Notes: a model not told the origin generated them from the sequence alone. A stretch of DNA of 64,000 bases from Geminicoccus roseus DSM 18922 (GCF_000427665.1 NZ_KE386572.1:1884196-1948195), one strand, 5' to 3'; counted from the first letter of the stretch, positions 43,904-53,375 are shown. Translations and numbers: made by a program.

Positions 43904-45808
43904 TCAGAAGGAGAGGCGGATCGTCCCGTTGGCGAACTCCAGGAACTCGATGTTGGTCAGCGTGTCGGTGCCAAGCCCGCCGGTGCCGACCTTGTCGGTG
44001 ATCTTCCAGGTGTCGAAGCTGGTCTCGGTCCAGCTGTAGCGGCTGGACGGGCCGTTATAGACGGCGGTGTCGTTGCCGGAGCCGCCCTGGATCGTGTCGT
44101 TGCCCTGGCCGCCAATGAAGCGGTCCTGGCCGAGCCCCCCGTCCAGGATGTCGGCGCCGAACCCGCCGGTCAGGATGTCGTTGCCGTCCAGGCCGCGGAT
44201 ATTGTCGTTGCCGGCACCGCCGACCAGGATGTCGTCGCCGGCCCCGCCGTTCAGCACGTCGGCGCCGGAGCCGCCATCGATCGAATCGTCGCCGCCATTG
44301 CCGTCGATGATGTCGTTGCCGATCCCGCCGATCAGCCGGCTGTCGTTGCCGTCGCCGCCCTGGATGGTGTCGTCGCCGGCCCCGCCATAAATGATGTCGT
44401 TGCCGCCTTCGCCGAACAGCTGGTCGCCGTCGTTGCCGCCGCGGACGATGTCGTCGCCGTCGCCGCCCTGGATGGCATCGACGCCGTTGCCGCCGTCCAG
44501 ATTGTCCTTGCCGAGGCCGCCGCTCAGGAAGTCCGCGCCCGCCCCGCCGACGATGTAGTCGTCGCCGGCACCGCCATCGAGCTCGTCGTCGCCGTTCTTG
44601 CCGAAGATGACGTCGTTGCCGCCCAGGCCGATATAGTAGTCGTCCAGGTCGGTGCGCAGCGCCAGATCGGGGCCCTCGGTGCCGGTCTCTTCGGGGGTGG
44701 GTTGCCGGACGAAGGTCTGCTTGGCCTCGTCCCAGACGGCGCGGCTGGTACCGGCCTGGATCTCCTCGATCTTCTGCTCGCCGGGATAGAGCTGCTGGTC
44801 GAGGGTGACAGTGCGGCCGTCGAGCGTGGTGATGACGAGGTCGTTGGCGTCCCTGGAACTGATCGAGAAGGCCAATTCGCCGAACCGAAGATCGGTGAAG
44901 CGGAGCGCGTCGTTGCCTGCCTCGTCGACCACAAAATCGTCACCGAAATCTACGCCGAAGATGTAGGTGTCGTCGCCTCGCAGGCCATACAGCGTGTCGT
45001 TGCCGCCGCCTCCCTCCAGGGCATCCTCGAAGTTGCTTCCATAGATGCGCTCCCCTTCATTAGTTCCCTCGAACAGGAGAGGCGCGGTCAGGTCGATTGA
45101 TTCACCATCGGCGAACTGGACTCGCTCGACGCGCGCTTCCAAATTAGAAAAATGATTAGAGATTGTGATTGAGTCTTGAACGTTTCCGTACCAAATAATC
45201 AAATCATCGCTACTATCTGAGGCGCGCGCAAGCCGCACTGTGTCGTTCTTAACTGATTCGTCAAAGACAATCTGGTCATTTCCGGATATTTCGGTGATTC
45301 TGTCTCTGCCGTCGGCGAGCTTGAAGCGGTATATGTCGTTGCCTTCCAGGCCGACCAGATCGTCATTACCAGTCGATCCGATTAGGACGTCATTTGCGCT
45401 GGTACCTTTTAGATCATTGTTGTCGGAATTTCCTGTGAAGGTCAGTTCTCCGGTCAAATCAACGAATGTACCATCTGCAAACTCGACCGTCTCAATCATG
45501 TATTCAGTATTTGAGTAAAAAAACGAAATATCTATGTATTCATCATTTTGACCATAATGTAAATAAAGCGAGTCTCCATAATAACTACGAGATATTCGGA
45601 ATGTATCCGGATCTAATGACTGGTCAAATCTGATCGTGTCATTCCCCTGGATGTCATAAATTGTATCCCCTCCGCTGAGGGAGCCAAACAGATACAAATC
45701 ATTGCCTTCGCGGCCATAGAGGCGATCGTTGCCGCCTTTTCCATTGAGAATGTCGTCGTCTGCCGTTCCATTCAGCTGCTCACTTAAGCCAGTACCTTCG
45801 ACGAGCAT
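43904..45808 (-). CDS. RTX-type calcium-binding repeat protein, copy 2
   Basis: This 634-residue RTX protein has the same architecture as the downstream copy. It has an N-terminal repeat group ([22 protein letters not shown]), intermediate blocks each ending in a [19 protein letters not shown]-like segment, a dense repeat run at about residues 390–590, and the C-terminal [12 protein letters not shown]. The two copies align throughout, so they are a tandem duplication. The codon and base composition changes inside the gene: about bases 45100–45808 (N-terminus) are AT-rich while the C-terminal repeats are GC-rich. It ends with a strong terminator. Export by a type I system is likely but no such genes are nearby. 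Confidence 0.88.
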   Translation of the reverse strand: MLVEGTGLSEQLNGTADDDILNGKGGNDRLYGREGNDLYLFGSLSGGDTIYDIQGNDTIRFDQSLDPDTFRISRSYYGDSLYLHYGQNDEYIDISFFYSNTEYMIETVEFADGTFVDLTGELTFTGNSDNNDLKGTSANDVLIGSTGNDDLVGLEGNDIYRFKLADGRDRITEISGNDQIVFDESVKNDTVRLARASDSSDDLIIWYGNVQDSITISNHFSNLEARVERVQFADGESIDLTAPLLFEGTNEGERIYGSNFEDALEGGGGNDTLYGLRGDDTYIFGVDFGDDFVVDEAGNDALRFTDLRFGELAFSISSRDANDLVITTLDGRTVTLDQQLYPGEQKIEEIQAGTSRAVWDEAKQTFVRQPTPEETGTEGPDLALRTDLDDYYIGLGGNDVIFGKNGDDELDGGAGDDYIVGGAGADFLSGGLGKDNLDGGNGVDAIQGGDGDDIVRGGNDGDQLFGEGGNDIIYGGAGDDTIQGGDGNDSRLIGGIGNDIIDGNGGDDSIDGGSGADVLNGGAGDDILVGGAGNDNIRGLDGNDILTGGFGADILDGGLGQDRFIGGQGNDTIQGGSGNDTAVYNGPSSRYSWTETSFDTWKITDKVGTGGLGTDTLTNIEFLEFANGTIRLSF

Positions 45809-46021
45809 TTATCTTCCCCCTTGCTTGCACCGGGATCTCATCATGCCGTGCAGGACGAGCGGAGGGCTCTCGGTTCCGGATGGACCGGAAGGGTAAATAT
45901 TCTTAATTATCGATCAAAGCATTACAAATAAATGAACACGGCATCTTTACGAAACACGGAAAGGGGAAGTTGTCCAGACTGGCGACAGTCTGCCTTGCCG
46001 GATGTTTTTGTGGACAAGATG

Positions 46022-46055
46022 ATGAAGAAGACCCGGGCGCAGGGGCGCGCCCGGG
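46022..46055 (-). terminator. Intrinsic terminator of mscL
   Basis: On the minus strand CCCGGGCGC (46055–46047), a six-base loop, and GCGCCCGGG (46040–46032) are followed by TCTTCTTCATC. The stem starts 24 bases after the mscL stop. The T-rich tail is interrupted by C, so efficiency is uncertain. Confidence 0.6.
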
Positions 46056-46078
46056 AGGGCTTGGTCCTGCCTGGCCGG

Positions 46079-46525
46079 TCAGGTGGCCGGGTTCTTCTTC
46101 AAGAGGTCGCGGATCTCGGTGAGCAGGGCGACGTCGGCCGGGACTTCGGGGGCCTTGGGGGCTTCCTCGACTTTGCGCTCGGTCATGCGCTTGAGGTTGT
46201 TCATCTGCTTGATCACGATGAACAGGGCGAAGGCCACGATCACGAACTTGATCACCGCGTTGATGAAGTTGCCATAGGCCATCACCGCGGCGCCGGCGTC
46301 GCGGGCCGCGGCGAGGCTGGGGTAGGACTGGTCCCAGTTGGTGAGCTGGATGTACTTGTCCGAGAAGTCGATGCCGCCCATCAGCACCCCGATCGGCGGC
46401 ATCAGGATGTCGTCGACCAGCGAGGTCACGATCGTGGTGAACGCAGCACCGATGATGATGCCGACCGCCAGATCGACGACATTGCCCTTGAGCGCGAATT
46501 CCTTGAATTCCTGCAGCATCGACAT
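46079..46525 (-). CDS. mscL: Large-conductance mechanosensitive channel MscL
   Basis: This 148-residue channel opens on osmotic downshock to release solutes. It begins [29 protein letters not shown], the amphipathic N-helix and pore-lining TM1 with its glycine and alanine spacing. [10 protein letters not shown], the second helix [15 protein letters not shown]-type region and the cytoplasmic helix with [13 protein letters not shown] follow. Length is slightly above the usual 136 because of a longer C-terminal linker ([12 protein letters not shown]). It is a single gene with its own terminator. Confidence 0.96.
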   Translation of the reverse strand: MSMLQEFKEFALKGNVVDLAVGIIIGAAFTTIVTSLVDDILMPPIGVLMGGIDFSDKYIQLTNWDQSYPSLAAARDAGAAVMAYGNFINAVIKFVIVAFALFIVIKQMNNLKRMTERKVEEAPKAPEVPADVALLTEIRDLLKKNPAT

Positions 46526-46602
46526 CGGTGCGTCCCCCAGGATCTCGGCCGTGACGGCCTTGGACTTTCAGAGGCGCAGGATGATGATCGTGCCGGCCAG
46601 GG

Positions 46603-47481
46603 TCAACGCAGGCTGAAGGGTTCTACCTGCATTTTTCCGAAGAATTCCTCGCCCGGCTGCAGGACGCGGATGCCGGTGTCGCTGCGCTCCGGCATGTTCA
46701 CCGCGTTGCCGGCATGGCTGATCGGCTCGACGCAGAAATAATCCTCGCCCGGCGGGATGTAGACGATCAGGTGGTTCAGCACCTCGTCGCCGGCGATGCG
46801 CACGCCGCGGCCCTCGTCCGGCCAGCGCACCGTGGCGGGGCCCTTCAGCCCGGCGAAGATATGGTCGAGCACCATGTCGTCGACCGGGCGTTCCTGGCGA
46901 AAATCCGCCCAGTCCGGCACCGGCACAAGCTCGGTCGAGATCTTCATCTGGTCGGTCAGCCAGACCGCGTCGACATCCGCCTGGATGGTCGTGCCGGGGC
47001 GGCGGTCGACATAGGGATGGTGGCCCAGGCCGAACGGCATCGCCCAGTTGCCGGTGTTGCGCACGCCGATCTCGGCGGTGAGCCGGCCGTCCTCCAGGAC
47101 GAAGCGCTGCCAGGCCCGGTAGCGGAACACCGCCCAGCGATGCTCGTGGTGGAACACCAGCTCGGCCTGGTCCCCGGTCTGCCGGGCGACCGTCCAGGGC
47201 GCCATCCAGCCGTCGCCGTGGATGGCGTGCGGCTCCGGCGCGAAGTTGATCGGGAGATGGTAGTCGCGGCCCTCGAAGGAGAATCGGCCCTGGTTGACCC
47301 GTCCCGCGAACGGCACCAGCGGGAAGGACGCCTGCTGGACAGGATCACGCAGGTCGCCGGTGCCGGCGCGCAGCACGTCGAAGCCGTCGTCGCGCAGGCT
47401 GCGGATCGAGCCTCCGCCGGCCACGTCGACCACCAGTTCCAAGGCGCCCTGGCGCAAGGTGAGGAGAGGAGCTTCGATCAT
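46603..47481 (-). CDS. Aldose 1-epimerase family protein
   Basis: This 292-residue protein has the galactose-mutarotase-like beta-sandwich. It contains FPLVPFAGRVNQGRFSFEG (arginine that binds substrate), EPHAIHGDGWMAPW with the catalytic histidine, FGLGHHPYVDRRPG with the second histidine, and a C-terminal VYIPPGEDYFCVEPISHAGNAVN with the catalytic glutamate. It interconverts alpha and beta anomers of a sugar. It lies downstream of a sugar importer operon on the same strand but after a strong terminator, so it is likely transcribed separately. Substrate may be the imported sugar. Confidence 0.9.
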   Translation of the reverse strand: MIEAPLLTLRQGALELVVDVAGGGSIRSLRDDGFDVLRAGTGDLRDPVQQASFPLVPFAGRVNQGRFSFEGRDYHLPINFAPEPHAIHGDGWMAPWTVARQTGDQAELVFHHEHRWAVFRYRAWQRFVLEDGRLTAEIGVRNTGNWAMPFGLGHHPYVDRRPGTTIQADVDAVWLTDQMKISTELVPVPDWADFRQERPVDDMVLDHIFAGLKGPATVRWPDEGRGVRIAGDEVLNHLIVYIPPGEDYFCVEPISHAGNAVNMPERSDTGIRVLQPGEEFFGKMQVEPFSLR

Positions 47482-47502
47482 GGCCAGCCCTGCTGAGGAA
47501 GC

Positions 47503-47531
47503 AAAAACGCCGCCGGCATCCCGGCGGCGTT
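47503..47531 (-). terminator. Intrinsic terminator of the Frc-type sugar importer operon
   Basis: AACGCCGCCGG and CCGGCGGCGTT form a perfect 11-base stem with a four-base loop (47506–47531). On the minus strand the stem is directly followed by TTTTT. It lies 42 bases after the binding-protein stop and separates the importer operon from the epimerase gene. Confidence 0.85.
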
Positions 47532-47572
47532 CTCGCGATACTACGATCGTGCCGTGAAATCGATCGGGCTGC

Positions 47573-48586
47573 TCACTGCGCGATGCAGCTGTCGATCGTC
47601 TCCGGCGTGCAGACGTCCAGGCCCGTGTAGGTCGGGTCCTTCGGCGGCTCGCCGCCCTCGGCCATCTGCAGGAGCGCGTTCATGGTCTCGTAGCCCATCT
47701 GGAACGGCCGCTGGCCGACCTGACCGGCGGAGAGCCCCTGGCGCATCAGGTCCATCTGCACCGGCAGGGTGTCGGCCACCACCAGGGCCAGGTCGCCGCT
47801 CTCGATGCGTGCTTTATGCTTCTCCGCGACGTTGGCGTAGGCCTTGGGGATGAACTGCGGGAAGCCGCCGGTCGGCGTGAACGCATCCAGGTCCGGATAC
47901 TTCGCCAGGATGTCCTCCATCTGCTGGACCGCCTTGGGGAAGTCGTCGTCGGTGTAGAGCGGGCAGCCGTCCACCTCGGTCCAGCCGTTGGTGTCGTTCA
48001 GGCGCTCGCCGGGCGCGCTGTCGGACTTGGTGCCGGACAGGGTGTCGCGGATGCCCTGCATGCGCTCGTTGTGGTTGGCGGCGGCAGCACCGCCCGACTG
48101 GATGCAGATCGTCCCGCCGTCCGGCTTAATCTCCTGGACGATCTTCGCGATGTTGGTGCCGATGTCGTAGTTGTAGGTGCCGATATAGGCGGTGCGCAGC
48201 GCCAGGTCCTTCTCGAGCAGGTCGGAATCCCAGGTCAGCACGGGGATGCCGGCATCCTTGGCGGCCTGCAGGGTCCGGCCCATCGCCGCGGCGTTGGACG
48301 GCGACACCGCGATGCCGTCGACCTTGCGGGCGATCAGGTCGTTGACGACCTGGACCTGCTCCTCGCCGCCGCCATGCTCGCCCGGCCCGATATACATGCA
48401 CTCGAACTTGCCGTTGCTCTCCGCCTCGGCCTTCTTGCAGCCGTCGCGGGCCTGGTCGAAGAACGGGTTGTTCATGTTCTTCGGCACCAGGGCGAACACG
48501 TAGGTATCCTCCTGGGCCTGCGCGCCGACGCTGGAGAACCCGGCCACCACGGCCGCGGCGATGCCTGCCAGTACGATCTTCTTCAC
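47573..48586 (-). CDS. Sugar ABC transporter substrate-binding protein (FrcB-like)
   Basis: This 337-residue periplasmic sugar-binding protein is of the type 1 (ribose/fructose) fold. The signal peptide is MKKIVLAGIAAAVVAGFSSV to AQAQ. The mature part has FALVPKNMNNPFFDQARDGCKKAEAE, DGIAVSPSNAAAMG, IPVLTWDSDL and NHNERMQGIRDTL. Cysteine pairs (DGCKKAE/FECMYI and DGCPLY/TIDSCIAQ) could form disulfides. On this strand the order is ATPase, permease, binding protein. The sugar is probably a fructose-, ribose- or xylose-like hexose or pentose; FrcBCA is the best overall match because the ATPase is single-domain. Confidence 0.93.
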   Translation of the reverse strand: MKKIVLAGIAAAVVAGFSSVGAQAQEDTYVFALVPKNMNNPFFDQARDGCKKAEAESNGKFECMYIGPGEHGGGEEQVQVVNDLIARKVDGIAVSPSNAAAMGRTLQAAKDAGIPVLTWDSDLLEKDLALRTAYIGTYNYDIGTNIAKIVQEIKPDGGTICIQSGGAAAANHNERMQGIRDTLSGTKSDSAPGERLNDTNGWTEVDGCPLYTDDDFPKAVQQMEDILAKYPDLDAFTPTGGFPQFIPKAYANVAEKHKARIESGDLALVVADTLPVQMDLMRQGLSAGQVGQRPFQMGYETMNALLQMAEGGEPPKDPTYTGLDVCTPETIDSCIAQ

Positions 48587-48615
48587 GGTCTCGACCTCCC
48601 TTGATCAGGCTTGGT

Positions 48616-48634
48616 CCGGGGCCGCCGGCCCCGG
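48616..48634. repeat. Hairpin between permease and binding-protein genes
   Basis: CCGGGGCC and GGCCCCGG form a perfect eight-base stem around GCC, in the 62-base gap between permease and binding protein (minus strand). Without a T-tract it may stabilise or separate the transcript segments so the binding protein is made in excess, as expected for such importers. Confidence 0.5.
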
Positions 48635-48648
48635 CGCGGACCTGCCCC

Positions 48649-49677
48649 TCAGTCCGACTTCCTCCCGCGGATCCGCTCGAGCAGAACCGCCAGAACGATG
48701 AAGACACCCACGAAGGTGCCCTGCCAGTTGCTGTCCACGCCGGCCATCAGCAGCGCGTTGCGGATCACCTCGATCAGCGCCGCGCCCACGAACGCGCCAT
48801 AGGCGCTGCCCTCGCCGCCCATCAGGTTGGCGCCGCCGATCACGGTCGACGCGATCACGCGCAACTCGTAGCCGGTGCCCAGCGCGTTGATGGCCGAGCC
48901 CTGCCAGCCCACGATCATCACCGAGGCGATCGCGGCGGTCAGGCCGGACACGATGTAGGCTTGCATCTTGATCCGGTCGACCGGAACGCCGGTCAGCCGC
49001 GCGGCGTTCTCGTTGCCGCCGATCGCGTAGAGATAGCGGCCCCAGGAACTGAGCGCGAACACGATCCCGAACACGATGGTCAGGAGGATCAGCATCCAGA
49101 CCGGGTTGGCGATGCCGAGGATCTCGCCGCCGCCGATCCAGTAGAACTGCTCGGCATAGGGGCCGAACTCGTAGATCATCTTGTTCTCGGACAGGACCAC
49201 CGCCAGCGAGCGGCCGATCGAGAGCATGCCGAGCGTCACCACGAAGGGCGGCAGGCGGACATAGGAGATCAGCGCGCCGTTGACGGCACCGATCGCCGCC
49301 CCGGTGGCGAGCCCGGCCACGATCGCCAGCAGCCAGTGCTGCTCGGCCTGCAGGATCAGCCCGCACACCACCCCGACCACGCCCATGATCGACCCTACCG
49401 ACAGGTCGATCCCGCCGGTCAGGATCACCGCGGTCATGCCCAGCGCCATGATGCCGATGAAGGCGAAGTTGCGGGTGATGTTGAACAGGTTGTCCGCGGT
49501 CAGGAAGGTCGGCTCGATCCAGTTCATCACGAAGCAGATCACCACCAGCACGATGGTGACCCAGAAGGGCTGGCTGGCGACGATCTTCTGCAGGAGGGTG
49601 CGCTCGCGCAGGGCGGTCACCTCGTCGATCCGCGCGAAGTCCTGGGCGGCGACGGGCTGCTGGGTGCTGTCGGTCAT
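48649..49677 (-). CDS. Sugar ABC transporter permease (FrcC/RbsC-like)
   Basis: This 342-residue inner-membrane permease has about eight to ten helices. The cytoplasmic N-terminus is followed by FWVTIVLVVICFVMNWIEPTFL, ALGMTAVILTGGIDLSVGSIMG (the ribose-permease family signature), SYVRLPPFVVTLGMLSIGRS and the ATPase-contact helix SWGRYLYAIGGNENAARLTGVPVD. The C-terminal GGANLMGGEGSAYGAFVGAALIEV completes the family pattern. It forms a dimer served by the single-domain ATPase 13 bases upstream in the transcript. Confidence 0.94.
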   Translation of the reverse strand: MTDSTQQPVAAQDFARIDEVTALRERTLLQKIVASQPFWVTIVLVVICFVMNWIEPTFLTADNLFNITRNFAFIGIMALGMTAVILTGGIDLSVGSIMGVVGVVCGLILQAEQHWLLAIVAGLATGAAIGAVNGALISYVRLPPFVVTLGMLSIGRSLAVVLSENKMIYEFGPYAEQFYWIGGGEILGIANPVWMLILLTIVFGIVFALSSWGRYLYAIGGNENAARLTGVPVDRIKMQAYIVSGLTAAIASVMIVGWQGSAINALGTGYELRVIASTVIGGANLMGGEGSAYGAFVGAALIEVIRNALLMAGVDSNWQGTFVGVFIVLAVLLERIRGRKSD

Positions 49678-49690
49678 AGTTGGCCTCGCC

Positions 49691-50431
49691 TCAGGCTACA
49701 CGGATCGCGCCGGTGATGAGGCCGGTGACCTCCTCAGGCGAACTGTCGGCGATCTTCTTGTCGGCGACCTTGGTGCCGCGGCGCATCACGACCACGCGGG
49801 AGCACACGGTGAACACGTCGGGCATGCGGTGGCTGATCAGCACCACCGCCATGCCCTTGTCGCGCAGGCGCAGGATCAGATCGAGCACCTCCTTGACCTG
49901 GCGCACCGAGATCGCTGCGGTCGGCTCGTCCATCAGCACGACCTTGGCGTCCTTCAGCCGGGTCCGGGCGATCGCCACCGCCTGGCGCTGGCCGCCGGAC
50001 ATCTGCTTGACCAGGTCGCGCGGCCGGGTTTCCGACTTCAGCTCGTTGAAGATCTCGCCGGCGCGCTGGTACATGGTCGCGTAGTCGAGGAACTTGAACG
50101 GGCCGAACGATTTCTTCGGCTCGCGGCCGAGAAAGACGTTCTCGGCGGCGGTCATGTTGTTGCACAGCGCCAGGTCCTGGTAGACCACCTCGATGCCGCG
50201 GTCGCGGGCGTCCGCCGGCCGGTGGAAATGCTGGACCTTGCCCTCCAGCCGGATCTCGCCGGTGCTGGGCCGGAAGTTGCCGGCAATGCATTTGACCAGG
50301 GTCGACTTGCCGGCGCCGTTGTCGCCCATCAGGCCCACGACCTCGCCCGGGTCGAGGTTGAAGTCGACACCCCGAAGAGCTTCGATCGCCCCGAAATGCT
50401 TGCTGATGTCGCGCAGCTCAAGCAGCGCCAT
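49691..50431 (-). CDS. Sugar ABC transporter ATP-binding protein, single-domain (FrcA-like)
   Basis: This 246-residue ATPase has one nucleotide-binding domain only, unlike the double-domain RbsA/XylG type used by the other two importers here. Walker A is MGDNGAGKST, signature MSGGQRQAVAIAR, Walker B VVLMDEPTAA, and switch histidine ISHRMPDV. The stretch VVYQDLALCNNMTAAENVFLGRE is typical of FrcA. The ATG is preceded by GGGAGG and AAGGA. It is the first gene of its operon. The promoter would lie in the 100-base gap to the aminotransferase gene (50432–50539). Confidence 0.94.
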   Translation of the reverse strand: MALLELRDISKHFGAIEALRGVDFNLDPGEVVGLMGDNGAGKSTLVKCIAGNFRPSTGEIRLEGKVQHFHRPADARDRGIEVVYQDLALCNNMTAAENVFLGREPKKSFGPFKFLDYATMYQRAGEIFNELKSETRPRDLVKQMSGGQRQAVAIARTRLKDAKVVLMDEPTAAISVRQVKEVLDLILRLRDKGMAVVLISHRMPDVFTVCSRVVVMRRGTKVADKKIADSSPEEVTGLITGAIRVA

Positions 50432-50539
50432 GCCGTCCTTGCCTCCCTGCGCGGCCCGGTCGGGCGGGCCGTTCTTACCACCAGACCATACACGGGGACC
50501 TTGGGTCGTAAAGTCAGATTAATCCGATCTGTTGCGCTG

Positions 50540-51742
50540 TTACGTTTCACCGGTCCCGGCGGTGGCCTGGGCGCGGGCGAACCGGCCGATCCGCGCCGCC
50601 GCCTGGATCAGCTGGCCCTCCGGCACGGTCAGGCTGACCCGGACATGGCCTGCCGCCGGGCCGCCGAACGCGTCGCCGGAAAGCACCGAGACGCCCTGCT
50701 CGGCCAGGAGCATGGCGGCGAACCGGTCGGCGGAAAGGCCGGTCGGGCGCACGTCGACCATGGCGAACATGCCGCCTGCCGGCCGGCGCACCACCAGTCC
50801 AGGCACGCCGTCCAGCGCGTCGCAGAACAGGTCGCGGCGGCGGCGATAGGCCTGCCGGTGCTCGTCGAGCTCGGGATGCTCCCCGGCCAGCGCCACGGCG
50901 GCGGCGTCCTGGACGAAGTCCGGCAGGCCGTAGAGCATCGCCAGCGCCAGGTCGTGGACCATCGCCACCACCCGCTTCGGCCCGGCCACCCAGCCGACCC
51001 GCCAGCCGGTCATCGCGTGCGACTTGGACAGGGAGCTGACCACCACCGCATGCTCCTCCATGCCGGGAATGCCGGCCGGGCTGACATGGCGGCCCTCGAA
51101 CACCAGCTCGGCATAGACCTCGTCGGAAATCAGCCAGAGCCCGTGGCGCAGCGCCAGGTCGCACAAGCCCTCGATCTCGCCCCGCGTGAACACGGCGCCG
51201 GTCGGGTTGTTCGGGGTGTTGATCAGGATCGCCCGGGTGCGGGGCCCGATCGCGGCCTCGATCGCCGCCAGGTCCGGGCGGAAGCCGGTCTCCGCCAGCA
51301 GCGGCACGCCCACCATCACGGCTGCGGCCGCGGCGATGGTGGCGGGGTAGGTCACGTAGGAAGGGGCCGGCACCAGCACCTCGTCGCCCGGGTCGAGCAG
51401 GCACTGGCAGGCCGCAAACAGGGCGCATTGCGCGCCGGCCAGCACCACCACCTGGTCCAGCCCGATGCGGGCCCCGGTGGTGCGCTCGTGCGCGGCCACG
51501 ATCGCCTTCCGCAGCGCCGGCTTGCCGGCCACGTCGGCGTAATGGGTGCGGCCGGCGTCCAGCGCGTCCTTGGCGGCCTGGCGGATCCGCACCGGCGTGT
51601 CGAAGTCCGGGTCGCCCACCGAGAGGATGATCACGTCCTCGCCGGCGCGGGCGCGGGCCACCGCGTCGTAATGGATCTGCCAGGCATCGGTGGCGGGGCC
51701 GCGCAGGCCGGCGGTCCAGTTGGCGAGTTTGGGTCCGTTCAA
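50540..51742 (-). CDS. PLP-dependent aminotransferase, AruH-like
   Basis: This 400-residue class I/II aminotransferase has ILSVGDPDFDTP, THYADVAGKPALRKAI, VVLAGAQCALFAACQCLLDPGDEV, NTPNNPTGAVFTRGEIEGL, ISDEVYAELVFEGRHVSPAGIPGM and SLSKSHAMTGWRVGW with the PLP lysine. Several of these stretches match arginine–pyruvate transaminase AruH closely. The start is TTG at 51742 with GGGGAG upstream; the frame to 51850 is extension into the divergent gene region. It is a single gene, back to back with a GNAT. A role in arginine or other amino-acid catabolism is likely but not proven. Confidence 0.9.
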   Translation of the reverse strand: MNGPKLANWTAGLRGPATDAWQIHYDAVARARAGEDVIILSVGDPDFDTPVRIRQAAKDALDAGRTHYADVAGKPALRKAIVAAHERTTGARIGLDQVVVLAGAQCALFAACQCLLDPGDEVLVPAPSYVTYPATIAAAAAVMVGVPLLAETGFRPDLAAIEAAIGPRTRAILINTPNNPTGAVFTRGEIEGLCDLALRHGLWLISDEVYAELVFEGRHVSPAGIPGMEEHAVVVSSLSKSHAMTGWRVGWVAGPKRVVAMVHDLALAMLYGLPDFVQDAAAVALAGEHPELDEHRQAYRRRRDLFCDALDGVPGLVVRRPAGGMFAMVDVRPTGLSADRFAAMLLAEQGVSVLSGDAFGGPAAGHVRVSLTVPEGQLIQAAARIGRFARAQATAGTGET

Positions 51743-51842
51743 GCTGTACAACTCCCCTGGCGGCCTGGATGGCAGTGGGCGAGGATGCAGGCCCGCCCGG
51801 GCGGCCACAAGCGCCGCCGCACACCCGGACACCGGAGCCGCC

Positions 51843-52277
51843 ATGACCACCGTCCGCCGCCTTGAATCCCGCGACCGCTCCGCCTGGGGCGAGCTGTTCG
51901 CCGGCTATTGCCGCTTTTACCGGGCAGACGTGCCGGGCGAGGTGCGTCAGGCGAGCTTCGAGCGGCTGTGCCAGAGCGACGAGCTCGTGGGGCTGGTGGC
52001 GGTGGACGGGGACGACCGGCCGGTCGGGCTGATCCACCTGGTGTTCCACCCCTCCACCTGGTCGAAGCGCGGCTACTGCTACATCGAGGATCTGTTCGTC
52101 GACCCGGCGGCCCGGGGCGGCGAGGTGGCGCGGGCGCTGTTCGCGCAAGCCTACGCGCTGGCTGACGAGCGCGGGGCGGACCGGGTGTACTGGCAGACGC
52201 AGGAATACAACGCGCCGGCCCGCTCGCTTTATGACACGGTCGGGCAGCGGACGTCGTTCATCGTGTATGCGCGGTGA
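51843..52277 (+). CDS. GNAT family N-acetyltransferase
   Basis: This 144-residue acyltransferase begins MTTVRRLESRDRSAWGELFAGYCRFYR. It has CYIEDLFVDPAARGGEVARALFAQAY (acetyl-CoA loop) and YWQTQEYNAPARSLYDTVGQRTSFIVY, the usual end of diamine-acetyltransferase-like GNATs. The ATG at 51843 is chosen, because the frame upstream runs over the aminotransferase promoter region. It is divergent from the aminotransferase, and both may be involved in amine or amino-acid modification. Substrate unknown. Confidence 0.9.
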   Translation: MTTVRRLESRDRSAWGELFAGYCRFYRADVPGEVRQASFERLCQSDELVGLVAVDGDDRPVGLIHLVFHPSTWSKRGYCYIEDLFVDPAARGGEVARALFAQAYALADERGADRVYWQTQEYNAPARSLYDTVGQRTSFIVYAR

Positions 52278-52647
52278 GGGGGCTGGGGCGGTCGTTAGTT
52301 GGCGGCCAAGCTGGCCGATGACGCCATGCATTCGTCAAGGTCGCCATCTTCGGGCGGAGCGCGATGGTGAGCCATGGCCGCTGCCACAAACAGGATGACG
52401 AGCCGCCGCAGAGGCAACGGTGAGCGATCTCAAACTGCTTGATATCGAAAAGTGGGAGGCCGGCTAGATATCGTTTTTCGAGTTCTCGTGCGCGTCGATC
52501 GTGTTACGTCGACGGTTCGGGGAAGGGTATTCTAATTGATAACGGTAAAACTGCGCTGTCGCATTGCGATACTGTGCTCTTTCTCTAGTATCGCCTTTGT
52601 ACTGACCTTGTAGGTTGTGTCTGCAATCTGACGATGGCGGCCTCTGG
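52278..52647. other. Intergenic region, AT-richer than flanks, no firm gene
   Basis: About 370 bases with a shift to lower GC from 52430. A minus-strand frame from TTG 52417 to 52295 encodes 40 residues with a hydrophobic N-terminus (LRRLVILFVAAAMA) and an acidic end (EDGDLDECMASS), but no good ribosome binding site; I do not call it. A second minus-strand frame, 52464–52721, overlaps the NYN gene and is polar and unconvincing. No repeat or RNA gene is recognisable. Confidence 0.5.
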
Positions 52648-53301
52648 TCACCATCCAGCCGGTTTATGGACTTTCGAGCCATCAGGCAGGATGATTGGGT
52701 TCGGAAATTGGCAAGCACCAAGGTACGGGGCGATGTGGCGGGTGCTGTGAGCTAGTTGGGTCAAGGACGCAGCGGGCTTGGGAGAAGGAGTCAGGAGGAT
52801 GATGGGCTTGCCGGCCTCTTGGGCGACGATGCGCATCGGTTCCGTGAGGTCTGTGTCGTTGGTGATGATGGCGGCGGCATCAAATTGGCCGGTAAAGGCA
52901 TCGCGGACCAGATGAGCGCCGAGCGCAACGTCCGAGCCCTTTTCCTCGTTCTTCCAGACCTCAGCAAACTTCAGATTAACACGTGAGGAGGGCGTGTAAG
53001 CCGGTTGGAACTTGGGAGGGGTCGTAAGTTTGGCAATATGTGGATGAGCCAGAAATCGCCCATAATGAATGAAGATTTCAGGGACATTTTTTAGCGCTTT
53101 CAGGTAGGTTGCCTGTCTGCCGGGTGCTCCAGGATCAATGTTGGCTGACACGCGTGCTGTGTAGAGGTTAACGCGCGTTACCTGATGGTTCGCGGGCAAC
53201 GACGCCCGCGCCAATTCTAATAGATTGAGCCATTTGTGGGCTGTGCCCCTTAGGGCGCGATAATACAGGTTAAAGCCGTCTATATAGACGATCGTCTTCA
53301 T
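52648..53301 (-). CDS. NYN domain-containing protein
   Basis: This 217-residue protein has a PIN-like NYN nuclease domain. It begins MKTIVYIDGFNLYYRAL (Asp8 and Asn11, the first metal-site residues), continues with VNLYTARVS, KGSDVALGAHLVRDAF (conserved acidic residue) and IITNDTDLTEPMRIVAQEAG with the last Asp pair. All acidic metal ligands expected for an active RNase are therefore present. The start at 53301 is chosen because homology begins there; the frame to 53403 would cover the hairpin leader. The DNA is AT-richer than its neighbours. It stands alone behind a structured leader with its own promoter. RNA processing, antiphage or toxin function is possible. Confidence 0.85.
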   Translation of the reverse strand: MKTIVYIDGFNLYYRALRGTAHKWLNLLELARASLPANHQVTRVNLYTARVSANIDPGAPGRQATYLKALKNVPEIFIHYGRFLAHPHIAKLTTPPKFQPAYTPSSRVNLKFAEVWKNEEKGSDVALGAHLVRDAFTGQFDAAAIITNDTDLTEPMRIVAQEAGKPIILLTPSPKPAASLTQLAHSTRHIAPYLGACQFPNPIILPDGSKVHKPAGW

Positions 53302-53324
53302 TCGTACCCCAGCCAAAATGCAAA

Positions 53325-53375
53325 CGGCCGCCCGGCTTTCGCTGGGCGGCCGCTGAGCCCACGGCAAGCCGTGGG
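53325..53375 (-). ncRNA. Structured leader of the NYN gene (two hairpins)
   Basis: Two hairpins lie in the transcribed leader. One pairs CGGCCGCCCGGC (53325–53336) with GCTGGGCGGCCG (53341–53352), a 12-base stem with one G–T pair. The other pairs CCCACGGC (53358–53365) with GCCGTGGG (53368–53375). The nearer hairpin ends 24 bases before the ATG. The pair of strong stems in a short leader suggests an element cut or bound by the gene product or a regulator; this is inference from structure only. Confidence 0.5.

Noticed and set aside
52464-52721. 85-codon minus-strand frame after the NYN gene
   Set aside because: It overlaps the 3' end of the NYN gene, lacks a ribosome binding site and has no recognisable features.
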